This document shows, piece by piece, positions 45,228-54,130 of a stretch of 64,000 nt of DNA (position 1 is its first letter; each line of letters begins with the position of its first letter). A program made the translations under genes and the position numbers. This DNA comes from Kitasatospora acidiphila (GTDB taxonomy: Bacteria; Actinomycetota; Actinomycetes; Streptomycetales; Streptomycetaceae). The notes under the pieces were generated by a model. It did no database searches, was not told where the DNA came from, and saw only the letters and a program-made list of their open reading frames with translations. The DNA lies in the NCBI RefSeq assembly GCF_006636205.1, contig NZ_VIGB01000003.1, positions 7,628,501 to 7,692,500 on the forward strand, in the 5' to 3' direction.

Positions 45228-46130
45228 ATGGAACGTCAGACCGATGTGCTGGTGCTGGGCGGCGCGGGAGTGGACAGCATCGTGCACGTCCCCGAACTGC
45301 CGCTGCCGTACGCGGACAGCTATCCGGTGCCGCGCATCGAGACCCGCGCCGGGCAGACCGGGGACTTCGTCGCGCTCGGCCTGCACGCGCTCGGCCTGCG
45401 CACCCACCATCTGGACCTCCTCGGCGACGACCACGAGGGCGAGTTGGTCCGGCGGCTGCACCGGGACCGGGGGCTCGCGCTGACCACCTTCCCGCTGCCG
45501 GGCGGCACCCGACGTGCCGTCAACCTGGTCGGCCCGGACGGGCGCCGGCTCTCGCTCTACGACGCCTCGCGCACCGAGGCGGCCGACCGGCTGCCCGTCG
45601 AGGCGGTCCGCGCGCTGGCGGCCGCCAGCCGCCATGTGCACGTGTCGATCACCCAGCCGTGTGCCGAGGCGCTGCCGGAGCTGGGCGGGTCGGGAGTGAC
45701 GGTCTCCACCGACCTGCACGACTGGGACGGCTCCGACTCCTACCACCAGCCGTTCGCCGACGCGGCCGACCTGGTCTTCGTCTCCACCGCCAAGCTGGCC
45801 GACCCGGAGCGGACCATGCGGCGGATCGTCGAGCGCGGTCGGGCCCGGGCAGTCGTCGCCACGGCCGGCGCCGAAGGCAGCTACCTGCTGGTGGACGGCG
45901 AGTTGACGCACACGCCGGCCGTGGCGCCACCGGACCCGGTGGTCGACTCCAACGGCGCGGGGGACGCGTTCGCCGCCGGGTTCCTGTTCGGCTGGCTGGC
46001 GGGGGAGTCACCGCAGCGGTGCGCGCGCTACGGCGCGATCACCGGGGCACACGCCTGCACCGTGCCGGCCACCGGCGTGGATCCGCTCGGGCGGGCCGAA
46101 CTGCTGGCCCGGGCCGCCCGGTTGGGCTGA
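45228..46130 (+). CDS. PfkB-family carbohydrate kinase
   Basis: A 300-residue ribokinase-fold kinase. N-terminal VLVLGGAGVDSIVHVPELPLPYADSY and the C-terminal PfkB signature VVDSNGAGDAFAAGFLFGWL (about 238-257), with the catalytic Asp in GAGD, are clear. It phosphorylates a sugar or nucleoside whose identity is unknown. A strong palindromic operator precedes it, and a cupin/LacI pair follows on the same strand. Confidence 0.87.
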   Translation: MERQTDVLVLGGAGVDSIVHVPELPLPYADSYPVPRIETRAGQTGDFVALGLHALGLRTHHLDLLGDDHEGELVRRLHRDRGLALTTFPLPGGTRRAVNLVGPDGRRLSLYDASRTEAADRLPVEAVRALAAASRHVHVSITQPCAEALPELGGSGVTVSTDLHDWDGSDSYHQPFADAADLVFVSTAKLADPERTMRRIVERGRARAVVATAGAEGSYLLVDGELTHTPAVAPPDPVVDSNGAGDAFAAGFLFGWLAGESPQRCARYGAITGAHACTVPATGVDPLGRAELLARAARLG

Positions 46131-46141
46131 GCTGCGCCGCC

Positions 46142-46193
46142 GTTCGGCAGCTGCTGCCGAACGGCAGGTTTTGCCATGCGGCAGATTTTGCCA
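46142..46193. promoter_or_regulatory. Palindrome plus direct repeat before the cupin/LacI operon
   Basis: GTTCGGCAGC-T-GCTGCCGAAC at 46142-46162 is a perfect 21-base palindrome (possibly also the kinase terminator). It is followed by GGCAGGTTTTGCCA (46163-46176) and GGCAGATTTTGCCA (46180-46193), a 17-base-period repeat whose units are themselves palindromic (GGCA...TGCC). The position 80-130 bases before the cupin gene suggests autoregulation by the LacI protein. Confidence 0.65.
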
Positions 46194-46272
46194 AACGGTC
46201 GACCAACGCGGATGCCGAACCGGATAGCGTGCGAAACATCCACGAAGTGACGCCCGCGAAGGGGGCATTGCC

Positions 46273-46617
46273 ATGCGCGTGATCGATCTGGTGGCAACGG
46301 CGGCCGAGTTGCCGCAGGTCTGGACGTCCGACCAGGTGGCCCGGGTGGGCACCGGCGAGATCCGGGTGCTGCGCATGGACGGCGCTGAACTGCCGTGGGA
46401 GGTCCACGAGATGGACGAGGCGCTGATGGTGGTGACCGGTCGGCTCAACCTGGAGCTGGCCGGACTGGAGGTGCCGGTGGGGGCCGGTCGGCTGATGGTG
46501 GTCCCGGCGGGCACCGACCACCGGGTGGCGGCGGGCAGTTGGGGCACCCTGGTGCTGCTTCCGGCCGCACCTGTCACAATGGCCCCCGATCCGGGCCGGA
46601 CCACCGAGACGCCATGA
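46273..46617 (+). CDS. Small cupin-domain protein
   Basis: A 114-residue single cupin. Motif 1-like PWEVHEMDEALMVVTGRLNLELAG and motif 2-like GAGRLMVVPAGTDHRV keep His/Glu and His at the usual metal positions. It could be a small isomerase, dioxygenase or sugar-binding sensor. It lies 7 bases before the LacI gene, so the two are co-transcribed. Confidence 0.8.
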   Translation: MRVIDLVATAAELPQVWTSDQVARVGTGEIRVLRMDGAELPWEVHEMDEALMVVTGRLNLELAGLEVPVGAGRLMVVPAGTDHRVAAGSWGTLVLLPAAPVTMAPDPGRTTETP

Positions 46618-46624
46618 GGTGAGG

Positions 46625-47674
46625 ATGAGCAGCACGCAGCGACCCGTGGCCGCGGCGGGACGGGCGCCGGCCCGGCCCACCCTGGAGGAGGTGGCGGCGC
46701 TGGCGGGGGTCGGCCGCGGCACCGTCTCCCGGGTGGTCAACGGCTCACCCCGGGTCAGCGAGAAGGCCAGGGCGGCGGTGCGGCAGGCGATCGACGAGCT
46801 GGGCTATGTGCCCAACCGGGCGGCCCGCACCCTGGTCACCAGCCGCACCGACGCCATCGCGCTGGTGGTGCCGGAGGCCGAGACCCGGCTGTTCTCGGAG
46901 CCCTACTTCGCCGACATCATCAGCGGGGTGTCCGCCGAACTCGCCGACACCGAGATGCAGTTGCTGCTGGTGCTGGTCCGCGACCAGCGGGAGCGGGACC
47001 GGCTGTCGGCCTACCTGCGGGCGCAGCGGGTGGACGGCGTGCTGCTGGTCGCGGTGCACCGGGACGATCCGCTGCCCGGAGTGCTGGAGCAGCTGCAGAT
47101 CCCCACCGTGCTGGCCGGGCGGCGCGGTGAGCGGGAGACGCTCAGCTGCGTGGCCGCGGACAACGCGGGCGGGGCTCGGACTGCGGTGCGCCACCTGCTG
47201 CGCCGCGGCTGCCGGCGGATCGCCACCATCACCGGGCCGCTGGACCTGGAGGGCGCGCAGGCCCGGCTGGCCGGCTACCAGGAGGCGCTGGCCGAGCAGG
47301 GCCTCGACGACGTGGGGCAGTTGGTGGCGAACGGCGACTTCACCGAGCGGGGCGGCCGGGCCGCGATGGCCGAGCTGCTGGAGCGGGAGCCGGAGTTGGA
47401 CGCGGTCTTCTGCGGCTCGGACGTGATGGCCGCCGGCGCCCTCCAGGTGCTGCGGGCGGCCGGGCGGCGGGTGCCGCAGGACGTGGCGCTGGTCGGCTTC
47501 GACGACTCCATCGTGGCCCGGCACACCGATCCGCCGCTCACCAGTGTCCGGCAGCCGACCGAGGAGATGGGCCGCACCATGGCGCGGCTGCTCCTGGCGG
47601 AGATCGCCGAGCCGGACCGGGCCCGCCGCCAACTGGTGCTGCCCACCGAGCTGGTGGTGCGGGACTCGGCCTGA
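46625..47674 (+). CDS. LacI-family transcriptional regulator
   Basis: A 349-residue LacI repressor. The DNA-binding headpiece TLEEVAALAGVGRGTVSRVVNGSPRVSEKARAAVRQAIDELGYVPNRAAR (about 18-70) is followed by the periplasmic-binding-fold effector domain (IALVVPEAETRLFSEPYF, VALVGFDDSIVARHTDPPLTSVRQP). It probably binds a sugar and the palindromes at 45182 or 46142. ATG 46625 has GAGGTGAGG before it; GTG 46619 is less likely. Confidence 0.9.
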   Translation: MSSTQRPVAAAGRAPARPTLEEVAALAGVGRGTVSRVVNGSPRVSEKARAAVRQAIDELGYVPNRAARTLVTSRTDAIALVVPEAETRLFSEPYFADIISGVSAELADTEMQLLLVLVRDQRERDRLSAYLRAQRVDGVLLVAVHRDDPLPGVLEQLQIPTVLAGRRGERETLSCVAADNAGGARTAVRHLLRRGCRRIATITGPLDLEGAQARLAGYQEALAEQGLDDVGQLVANGDFTERGGRAAMAELLEREPELDAVFCGSDVMAAGALQVLRAAGRRVPQDVALVGFDDSIVARHTDPPLTSVRQPTEEMGRTMARLLLAEIAEPDRARRQLVLPTELVVRDSA

Positions 47675-47744
47675 CGAGCCGTCAGCCCGGGCCGGTGCCA
47701 GGTGGTGCTGCCGCTCAGCCGGCCGCTGCTGTAGTGGCCGGTGC

Positions 47745-48281
47745 TCAGTCGATCGGGTCGTTGAGGTTCCCGTTCTGGTCGGGGATGGTTGCCAGCACCA
47801 CCGGCGAGACGGGAGCCAGCGGGTCGGCCGGGTAGCGCGTGGCGCCCTGGGGCACGGCGACCTCGACGTACAGCTGGTGCAGGGTAATGGTGAACTTGTA
47901 GCCGCCGTGCCCGTCGCCCTCCTGGTACCACGGGACGCCGTCCACGCCCGGCCCGGTCTTGTACCTGTTCGCGCCCTCGAGCGAGGCCGGGCGCGGCACC
48001 CCGCAGCGCAGCACGGTGCGCGGCGAGGTCGCCCAGACCGCCACATACGGTGACGGGTCGGTGCGCGGATGGCCCTCGAAGGTGGCGGGCAGCTGCTTCA
48101 TCAGCGCCTGGCAGGGGCCGACGGCGTCTGCGGGGAGCTGCGGCGCGGTGGTCGGCGGCTGGTACGGGCCGGTCATCATCACGGCGGCGACGCAGCCGAG
48201 CAGGACCACCGGCGGCGCCAGCCAGCGCACCGGCGCCGGGACGGCCTGGAGTGCGCGCAACGGGCGACGGGATTCGGACAC
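47745..48281 (-). CDS. DUF3515-family membrane-anchored protein
   Basis: A 178-residue protein with one N-terminal membrane segment (VRWLAPPVVLLGCVAAVMMTG, about 18-38) and an outside domain. The latter has two conserved Cys (GPCQALMKQLP and TVLRCGVPRP) and the WYQ...FTITLHQLYVEVAVPQG core typical of DUF3515. The function is unknown; the family occurs across actinobacteria. Confidence 0.8.
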   Translation of the reverse strand: MSESRRPLRALQAVPAPVRWLAPPVVLLGCVAAVMMTGPYQPPTTAPQLPADAVGPCQALMKQLPATFEGHPRTDPSPYVAVWATSPRTVLRCGVPRPASLEGANRYKTGPGVDGVPWYQEGDGHGGYKFTITLHQLYVEVAVPQGATRYPADPLAPVSPVVLATIPDQNGNLNDPID

Positions 48282-48324
48282 CGGCCGATGGTAACCCGGC
48301 GCCTGTTGCGCGCTCCCGCCCGGG

Positions 48325-48879
48325 TCAGTCCTGGCGGATCGCGGAGACGTCGAACTCCAGCGTCACCTTCTCACCGACCAGGACACCGCCGCCCTCCAGC
48401 GCAGCGTTCCAATTGATGCCCCACTCCTTGCGGTTGATCGTGGTCGACCCGGTGAAGCCGAGCCGCAGGTTGCCGTACGGGTCACGGGCGGAGCCGTCGT
48501 ACTCGACCTCCAGGGTGACCGGCTTGGTGGTCTCCTTGATCTTCAGATCGCCGGTGAGGCTGAACCTCTCCCCGCCCTTGGACTCGATGCCGGTCGAGGT
48601 GAAGACGATGTCCGGATAGGTCGGGGCGTCCAGGAAGTCATTGGTGCGCAGGTGCTCGTCCCGCTTCGCGACGCCGGTGTCGATGCTGGCGGTCTTGATG
48701 GTGAGCTCGGCGCTGGACCTGGCCGGGTCGGCGCCGTCGATGGTGGCGCTGCCCTCGAACTCGCCGAAGTAGCCGTGCACCTTGGTGACCATGGCGTGGC
48801 GGGCCACGAAGCCGATCCTGGTGTGGGCCGGGTCGAAGACGTAGCGCCCGCTCAGCTCGGCGGGGGGAATCGTGGTCAT
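48325..48879 (-). CDS. YceI-family lipid-binding protein
   Basis: A 184-residue YceI protein. GRYVFDPAHTRIGFVARHAMVTKVHGYFGEFEGSATID and the closing EWGINWNAALEGGGVLVGEKVTLEFDVSA are diagnostic. The lipocalin-like barrel binds isoprenoid quinones or similar lipids. No signal peptide is present, as usual for the actinobacterial short form. ATG 48879 follows GGAG; an upstream ATG at 48912 is unlikely. Confidence 0.9.
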   Translation of the reverse strand: MTTIPPAELSGRYVFDPAHTRIGFVARHAMVTKVHGYFGEFEGSATIDGADPARSSAELTIKTASIDTGVAKRDEHLRTNDFLDAPTYPDIVFTSTGIESKGGERFSLTGDLKIKETTKPVTLEVEYDGSARDPYGNLRLGFTGSTTINRKEWGINWNAALEGGGVLVGEKVTLEFDVSAIRQD

Positions 48880-48987
48880 GCGCAGCTCCGGGGGGTTCGC
48901 GGGTTCGGGCACCCACGACGGTAGGCGGCTCGCCCGGCGTTCCCGCCGCTACGGCACGGGCCGCTGGGCGAGCCGCCCCCGGATGGG

Positions 48988-49161
48988 CTAGCGCAGCTGC
49001 GGCGGCGGGCTCGGCGGGCTGCCGGGGTCGGGGTCGCTCGGGTCCGGCGGCGGCACCGGTGACGGCGGGGGCACCGGGCCGGGCACCGGCGGCAGCGGCT
49101 CGGGAGGTATCGGCGGGTGCGGGGGAGCGGCGTCCGGATCCGCCGGGAAGGGGATGGTCAT
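48988..49161 (-). CDS. Small proline-rich protein
   Basis: A 57-residue frame starting at ATG 49161, 8 bases after GAGGTGA. It begins MTIPFPADPDAAPPHPPIPPE and continues as almost pure Pro/Asp/Ser/Gly to PPQLR. No fold or family is recognised; such short Pro-rich proteins are common in Streptomycetaceae. The good ribosome site and codon bias support it, but expression is unproven. It lies 108 bases upstream of the YceI gene on the same strand. Confidence 0.5.
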   Translation of the reverse strand: MTIPFPADPDAAPPHPPIPPEPLPPVPGPVPPPSPVPPPDPSDPDPGSPPSPPPQLR

Positions 49162-49272
49162 GATCGGTCACCTCACTGTGCCGCCTACCCGGCGATCCCA
49201 CCCCGAACCACGCGGACGGGGGGAGATAGGCTCCCGACCATACGTTCGTCTTGACCTGGGGAGGGGTCGGGG

Positions 49273-50601
49273 ATGCTCGACGGCCTGGCTGAGTACTGCA
49301 CCAAGGCGCTGGGGGAGCACGACTGCCCGTCGGTCTCGATCGCGGTGGCCCGGCGCGGTGAGGTGGTGCTGGACCGCGCCTACGGCTGGGCCGACATCGA
49401 GGGCCGACGCGCGGCGACCACAACAACTGCCTATGCCGTGGCCTCGATCAGCAAGGCCGTCACCGCAACTGCCGTCTGCGCGGCGGCAGATGACGGGCTG
49501 TTCGAGCTGGACGACCCGGTGCCGGGCCCGGACGGCGAACCGGCGCCGACGGTCCGGCAGTTGCTGCGGCACCGCGGCGGCGTGGGCGCGTACTACGACT
49601 TCCACTACGCGGACACCCCGCGGCCGATCGACAGCGACCGCTACCAGGTGCGGTTCCGCGAGCCGGGCAGCGGCTTCGAGTACGCCAACCTCGGCTACCA
49701 CCGGCTCGGCCGGCTGCTGGAGCGGGTCGGCGGCCGCAGCCTGGGGGACTGCCTGCGGGAGCGGGTCTTCGAGCCGCTCGGCATGGCCGACACCCACCTC
49801 GCCGACCGCTACCCCGGCAGCGCCCCGATCGCCCGTCGCTACACCCCGGACGGCCGGGCTTACCCGCCCGTCGCCAGCAGCGGCACTCCGGCCGCCTCCT
49901 CGGTCTGGACCACCGCCGCCGACCTGGCCCGCTTCGGCCACCTGGCACCGAGCCTGCTGCGCCCGGAGACCGCCACCGCGGCCGTTGCGGCGCCGCCGAT
50001 CACCGAGCACGCCGGCTACGGCCTCGGCTGGATCGTCTCCACCGGCTACGGCCCGCAGATCCGCAGCCACGGCGGCGGCATGGGCGGCGTCGCCGCCATG
50101 CTGATCGCCGCACCGGAGCAGGAGCTCTCGGTCGCCGTGCTGACCAACAGCACCAACAAGGCGGCTCGGGACGCCATCGTCGAGCACGTCATGACCGAGC
50201 TGGTCCCCGGCTACCGCACCGAGCAGATCACCCCGTTCGCCGCCGACCCCGCCCGGCCGCTTGCCCTGCGCGCCGGCAGCCGATGGGCCGGGAAGATCGT
50301 CACCGCAGAAGGTGAACTGCCCATCAGGATGGAGATCCTGACGGAGGATCAGATATCGTTCGCGCTCGGCGGCGAAGCCGTCACGGCCCCGGCCGGCGCC
50401 CATGCGGAGATCGGGCTGCGCGCCGTCGCGGAGCTCCAGCTCCCCACCGCCGACGCGCAGCTGAACAGCCCTTTGCTGGGGCTGGAGTTGAACGAGGTCG
50501 ACGGCCGGCTGGTCGGCCGCGCCGTCGCCTGCAAGGCGTCCGACCGCACCGGCTGGCTGGGCAACTTCCTGCCGCACCGGTGTGAGCTGGATCGAGTCTG
50601 A
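49273..50601 (+). CDS. Serine hydrolase of the class C beta-lactamase/DD-peptidase fold
   Basis: A 442-residue enzyme. The nucleophile Ser58 lies in SISK (Ser-x-x-Lys61), Tyr137-Ala-Asn139 forms the second motif, and HGGGMGG near 260 stands for the third. The last 120 residues form an extra beta domain seen in esterase EstB-like and D-aminopeptidase-like members. There is no signal peptide, so a cytoplasmic esterase or peptidase is more likely than an antibiotic-destroying lactamase. Confidence 0.85.
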   Translation: MLDGLAEYCTKALGEHDCPSVSIAVARRGEVVLDRAYGWADIEGRRAATTTTAYAVASISKAVTATAVCAAADDGLFELDDPVPGPDGEPAPTVRQLLRHRGGVGAYYDFHYADTPRPIDSDRYQVRFREPGSGFEYANLGYHRLGRLLERVGGRSLGDCLRERVFEPLGMADTHLADRYPGSAPIARRYTPDGRAYPPVASSGTPAASSVWTTAADLARFGHLAPSLLRPETATAAVAAPPITEHAGYGLGWIVSTGYGPQIRSHGGGMGGVAAMLIAAPEQELSVAVLTNSTNKAARDAIVEHVMTELVPGYRTEQITPFAADPARPLALRAGSRWAGKIVTAEGELPIRMEILTEDQISFALGGEAVTAPAGAHAEIGLRAVAELQLPTADAQLNSPLLGLELNEVDGRLVGRAVACKASDRTGWLGNFLPHRCELDRV

Positions 50602-50693
50602 CCTCGGTGACCTCGCACAGTTCACCGGGTTTGATCGAATAGTTTCCGATCGGCCGTCGCGAGGTTCAGGACATGCGCTGAAAAATGGGCCGC

Positions 50694-51218
50694 ATGCCTA
50701 CGTTCAACGTCACTCCCGGCGTCGCGGACGCCGCCGAGCTCGGTCGTCTGCTGCTGACCGCCTGGCTGGAGACCTATCCCAATCCCGACGCCGGGATCGA
50801 CGAGGCCTGGATCCGGGCTGCGCAGGGCCACCAGGCGACGGAGCAGGGCATCGAGCGCTGGCGGGCCTTCCTCGCCGACGTCGAGCGGGCGCCGGGCGAC
50901 CACTTCTGCCGGGCGGTGCGCGGTGCGCCGGACGGCCCGCTGATCGGGATGGTCTGCGGGCTGCGGGCCGAGGAGGTCAGCCTGGGGCCGATGTACCTGC
51001 TCGGCCCGGCGCAGGGGCGCGGGGTCGGCAGTGCGCTGATGGCCGAGTTCCTGGCCTGGGCCGGGCCTGATCCCATTGCCCTCTGGGTGACCGAGCACAA
51101 CCAGGCGGCCGTGCGGTTCTATGCGCGGCACGGGTTCGCGGCGACCGGCGAACGCCAGGTGTGGAAGGAGCGGCTGCCCAATCTGCGGATGGTCCGCCCG
51201 GGCGGTGGCGTGCGGTGA
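50694..51218 (+). CDS. GNAT-family N-acetyltransferase
   Basis: A 174-residue GNAT enzyme with the acetyl-CoA motif LLGPAQGRGVGSALMAEFLAWA and the C-terminal VTEHNQAAVRFYARHGFAATGER. The acceptor is unknown. ATG 50694 (MPTFNV) is preferred; ATG 50685 adds three residues. Confidence 0.87.
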   Translation: MPTFNVTPGVADAAELGRLLLTAWLETYPNPDAGIDEAWIRAAQGHQATEQGIERWRAFLADVERAPGDHFCRAVRGAPDGPLIGMVCGLRAEEVSLGPMYLLGPAQGRGVGSALMAEFLAWAGPDPIALWVTEHNQAAVRFYARHGFAATGERQVWKERLPNLRMVRPGGGVR

Positions 51219-51323
51219 CGGGCCCGTTTCGCCAGGTCATCACCATGATCAACATCTTGGGGGCGGCTCCGGCCGGCGCGGACGCGCGTGCGAGAGTTGA
51301 GGGCAGAAGGGGACGAGATTACC

Positions 51324-52403
51324 GTGCAACTGTCTGAAGAATTCTGCGCCGCGGTGGCCGCCGCCGACCCGCTCGGCGCCGATCGGGTCCTCGCCGCCCT
51401 GCCCGAGGTGAACGAGCGGGGCGACCTGCGCCGGCTCGCCGCCATCCTCACCGAGCTCGGCGAGGCCGCCGCCCGGGCCGAACTGTTCACGCTGAAGGAC
51501 CGGTTGGCCGCGATGCGTGATCTCGGGATGCTGCTCGGCTCGTTCAAGCGGCACGGCACGGAGCCGCTGGCCGCCGTGCCCGCGGTCGAACCGCTGCTGC
51601 TGCGCCTCGGCGACGAGACCGACATGGTGCCGCGCGACACCGTCTTCCACTACGGCGCCTGGAACCCGTCCGGCGGCCGGCAGCGGATGTACACCGGCGC
51701 GTTCGAGGAGGGCGTGCTGATCGAGTCGGTGCGAGTCAGCGCGATGGGCCTGGAGCGGTCCGCGCTGGAGCTCGCCGCGCTCGACTGCCTCGACCCGGCG
51801 GATCCGCAGTACGCCGAGACCCTGGCCCGGGCCACCGAGAGCTTCATGGTGCTGCCCGAGCAGATCGGTCGGGTGGCCGAACTGGTGCCCCCGGCCGAGT
51901 TCTTCATCGCCCGGCTGCGGCCGTACATGGAGGACGTGGCGGTCGGCGGCCAGACGTTCTACGGCCCGGCCGCCGCCCATGTGCCGCTCTACCTGATCGA
52001 CCACCTGCTCTGGTCCAGCGACCGGGTGGATCCGGAGCACGCCGCCCTCCAGCAGGGGCTGCTCGACTACGGCCTGCCCGAGTGGGGCCGGCTCCACCGC
52101 AAGCGGCAGGGCTGCGAGTCGGCGGTCAGCCAGGTGGTCCGGGCGCTGCTGGCGGCCGGCCGCGAGACCGCGCCGCAGCTGCTGGCGTCCGGTCACGCGG
52201 TGGCCGAACTGCTGCGCTCGCTGGTGGTGTTCCGCGGCCGGCACCTGCGGTTGGTCCGTGACGCCTACACCGTCGAAAGCCCGTACACCACCGGCAGCGC
52301 CGGCGCCGCGCCCGAGGTGGTGAAGCTGGTGCTCGACCTCACCCGGGACTGCGAGCGCCAGTTCGCCGGGCCGGTCAGCCCGGCCGACGACCCCATGCCG
52401 TGA
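51324..52403 (+). CDS. PrnB-like (DUF1864) haem-dioxygenase-family protein
   Basis: A protein of about 359 residues that resembles the monodechloroaminopyrrolnitrin synthase PrnB family. The most telling block is PRDTVFHYGAWNPSGGRQRMYTGAFEEGVLIESVRVS (near residue 90-125). A later HVPLYLIDHLLWSSD could supply a haem-ligand His. PrnB rearranges a chlorinated tryptophan in pyrrolnitrin synthesis and belongs to the tryptophan-dioxygenase fold. No halogenase or other prn-like gene is nearby, so the substrate is unknown and the assignment rests on my recognition of the pattern. GTG 51324 or GTG 51288 may be the start. Its end overlaps the convergent methyltransferase gene by 29 bases. Confidence 0.55.
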   Translation: MQLSEEFCAAVAAADPLGADRVLAALPEVNERGDLRRLAAILTELGEAAARAELFTLKDRLAAMRDLGMLLGSFKRHGTEPLAAVPAVEPLLLRLGDETDMVPRDTVFHYGAWNPSGGRQRMYTGAFEEGVLIESVRVSAMGLERSALELAALDCLDPADPQYAETLARATESFMVLPEQIGRVAELVPPAEFFIARLRPYMEDVAVGGQTFYGPAAAHVPLYLIDHLLWSSDRVDPEHAALQQGLLDYGLPEWGRLHRKRQGCESAVSQVVRALLAAGRETAPQLLASGHAVAELLRSLVVFRGRHLRLVRDAYTVESPYTTGSAGAAPEVVKLVLDLTRDCERQFAGPVSPADDPMP

Positions 52404-53202
52404 CCATGAAGTTCGGCGTGTAGCGGATCTCCTGACACTGGATCAACTCCAGTGCCTTGTCCAGCTCTTGGGCGGTGATCAGCCCACCGGCCAGCAGCGG
52501 GGCGCGCAGCTGGCGCAGGGTCAGCACCAGGAACGGGGTGCCACCGCGCAGCAGCGGTGCGTGCACCAGGGCGCCGATCTCGGTCAGCCCGGCCCGGGCC
52601 AGCGCGTCCGGCAGCCACCGGCCGCAGCCGGCATCGCCGCCGGCACCCCCGAAGACGGCCTGCAGCGCCGAGTACAGGCGCTCGGCCAGCCCGGTGTGGC
52701 CGGCCGGCCAGTACCGGGCCACCGCGGCCGCCATCGCGCCCTCGATGTCGAAGTCCTCGACCACCACCCAGCCGCCCGGCCGGGTCGCCGCGGCCAGTCG
52801 GTCCAGCGCCTGCTCGCGGGCCGGCAGGTGCTCCAGCAGGGCCCGGGCGTGCACCAGGTCGTAGGCGTCGGCGGGCAGCGGGTCGGTGAGCAGGTCCTGC
52901 CGGCGCACCGTGAGGTTGGGCAGGCCGTGGCCCTCGGCGAACCGCGGGTCCAGGTCGATGGCCAGCACCGAGCCGCGGGCGCCGACCCGCTCGGCCAGCC
53001 AGCGGGCCACGCTGCCGGCCCCGCAGCCCACCTCCAGGCACTGCCAGCCCTCCGCCACGCCGAGCCCGGCCAGCCGGTCCAGGGTCACGCCGTCGTAGAC
53101 GGCCTCCAATGCGGCCAGCCGCTCGTGTTCGCGCTCCCACTCGCGGTCGAAGACATAGCGGTCGGCGGTGTCGGGCCGGCCGTCGCATGCGCCATCGGTC
53201 AC
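52375..53202 (-). CDS. SAM-dependent methyltransferase
   Basis: A 275-residue class I methyltransferase. Motif I is CLEVGCGAGSVARWLAERVG (about 55-74), the acidic loop is LAIDLDPRF, and motif III-like WVVVEDFDIEGA is near 150. RYVFDREWEREHERLAALEAVYD at the N terminus is typical of UbiE/MenG-like enzymes acting on small molecules. GTG 53202 follows GGAGGGA. It converges on and overlaps the PrnB-like gene; whether they work together is unclear. Confidence 0.83.
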   Translation of the reverse strand: MTDGACDGRPDTADRYVFDREWEREHERLAALEAVYDGVTLDRLAGLGVAEGWQCLEVGCGAGSVARWLAERVGARGSVLAIDLDPRFAEGHGLPNLTVRRQDLLTDPLPADAYDLVHARALLEHLPAREQALDRLAAATRPGGWVVVEDFDIEGAMAAAVARYWPAGHTGLAERLYSALQAVFGGAGGDAGCGRWLPDALARAGLTEIGALVHAPLLRGGTPFLVLTLRQLRAPLLAGGLITAQELDKALELIQCQEIRYTPNFMVTAWGRRPG

Positions 53203-53350
53203 CGGTGCTGTCCCTCCAGGGTGTCGATCCCGTAGTTGTTGATCTTCGACTCTAACCCGTGCCGACCTGCGGCCGTTCCGGCGGGCCGAGCGTGGGCATC
53301 GGGCAAGATGGCCGGTGAGGATCGGGCGGGCGTGAGCGGAGGGCGGGCAG

Positions 53351-54007
53351 GTGCGCGGATTCGGGCGAGTGGTGGTCGGCATGGCGGCCGTGCTGGTGCT
53401 GGGTTTGGCGGTGCACGGGGTGAAGCACGACGGCGGTACCGGCCGAGCCGCCGCGCCGACGGCAGCGGCCTCGGCACCGGGCGGTCCGCCGGGCAGCCCG
53501 TCGGCGAGACCCTCGTCGGACTCCTACGACCCGGCGCACTTCGCGGCGCAGGTCAAGGCACGGGCCGGGCAGGCCGGGATCGACCCGCAGCTGCTGATGG
53601 CGATCCTCTACAACGAGTCCTACAAGCCGCACGATCCGGCCGCCGAACGCGCCTGGCAGGCGCTCAAGCCGGACGCGGCGTTCGGCATCGCCAACATGCA
53701 CCGCGCCGCCTTCGACGACACCAAGGCCGGGCGGGACTTCGCCGACCGGCGCTGGGAGGAACTGCCCGACGACCCGGACCTGGCCGTCGAGACAGCCGCC
53801 TGGTTCCTGCACGACCTGGCCGCCCAGCTGCCCGCGCACCCGGCCGCCGGCCTGACCCGGGACGAGCTGCTGGCCGTCGGCTACAACGCGGGCGCGGGAA
53901 ACATGCTGGCCATCGCCCGTGGCACCACCCCCGGCCCGGCCGCCCGCTCCTACCTGGACCAGCTGCACGCCAACTGGGACAAGGCGGCCCGAGCACTGGC
54001 CGGCTGA
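53351..54007 (+). CDS. Exported lytic-transglycosylase-like protein
   Basis: A 218-residue protein. An N-terminal signal/anchor (FGRVVVGMAAVLVLGLAVHG) and a Ser/Pro/Ala-rich linker to about residue 58 are followed by an SLT domain. Catalytic Glu89 lies in AILYNESYKP, FGIANMHRAAF is the second motif and LAVGYNAGAGNM the third. It should cut peptidoglycan glycan strands outside the cell. Confidence 0.83.
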   Translation: MRGFGRVVVGMAAVLVLGLAVHGVKHDGGTGRAAAPTAAASAPGGPPGSPSARPSSDSYDPAHFAAQVKARAGQAGIDPQLLMAILYNESYKPHDPAAERAWQALKPDAAFGIANMHRAAFDDTKAGRDFADRRWEELPDDPDLAVETAAWFLHDLAAQLPAHPAAGLTRDELLAVGYNAGAGNMLAIARGTTPGPAARSYLDQLHANWDKAARALAG

Positions 54008-54130
54008 ACCGGCCTCACCGGTTGCTCCCAACGGGTGTGCTTCAGCCCGTTCGGCCCAGTCCGCCTCGTGGCGGGCGGCGAACGGTTCGCAGACTCGCGG
54101 CAGGGGGTGAACTCGGACCGGGAGGTTGCC

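Noticed and set aside
46142..46193. CRISPR-like repeats
   Set aside because: Only two 14-base units at 17-base period with no spacers or cas genes; operator sites are the better explanation.
49273..50601. Calling the serine hydrolase a beta-lactamase resistance gene
   Set aside because: It lacks a signal peptide and has the extra C-terminal domain of esterase/aminopeptidase relatives.
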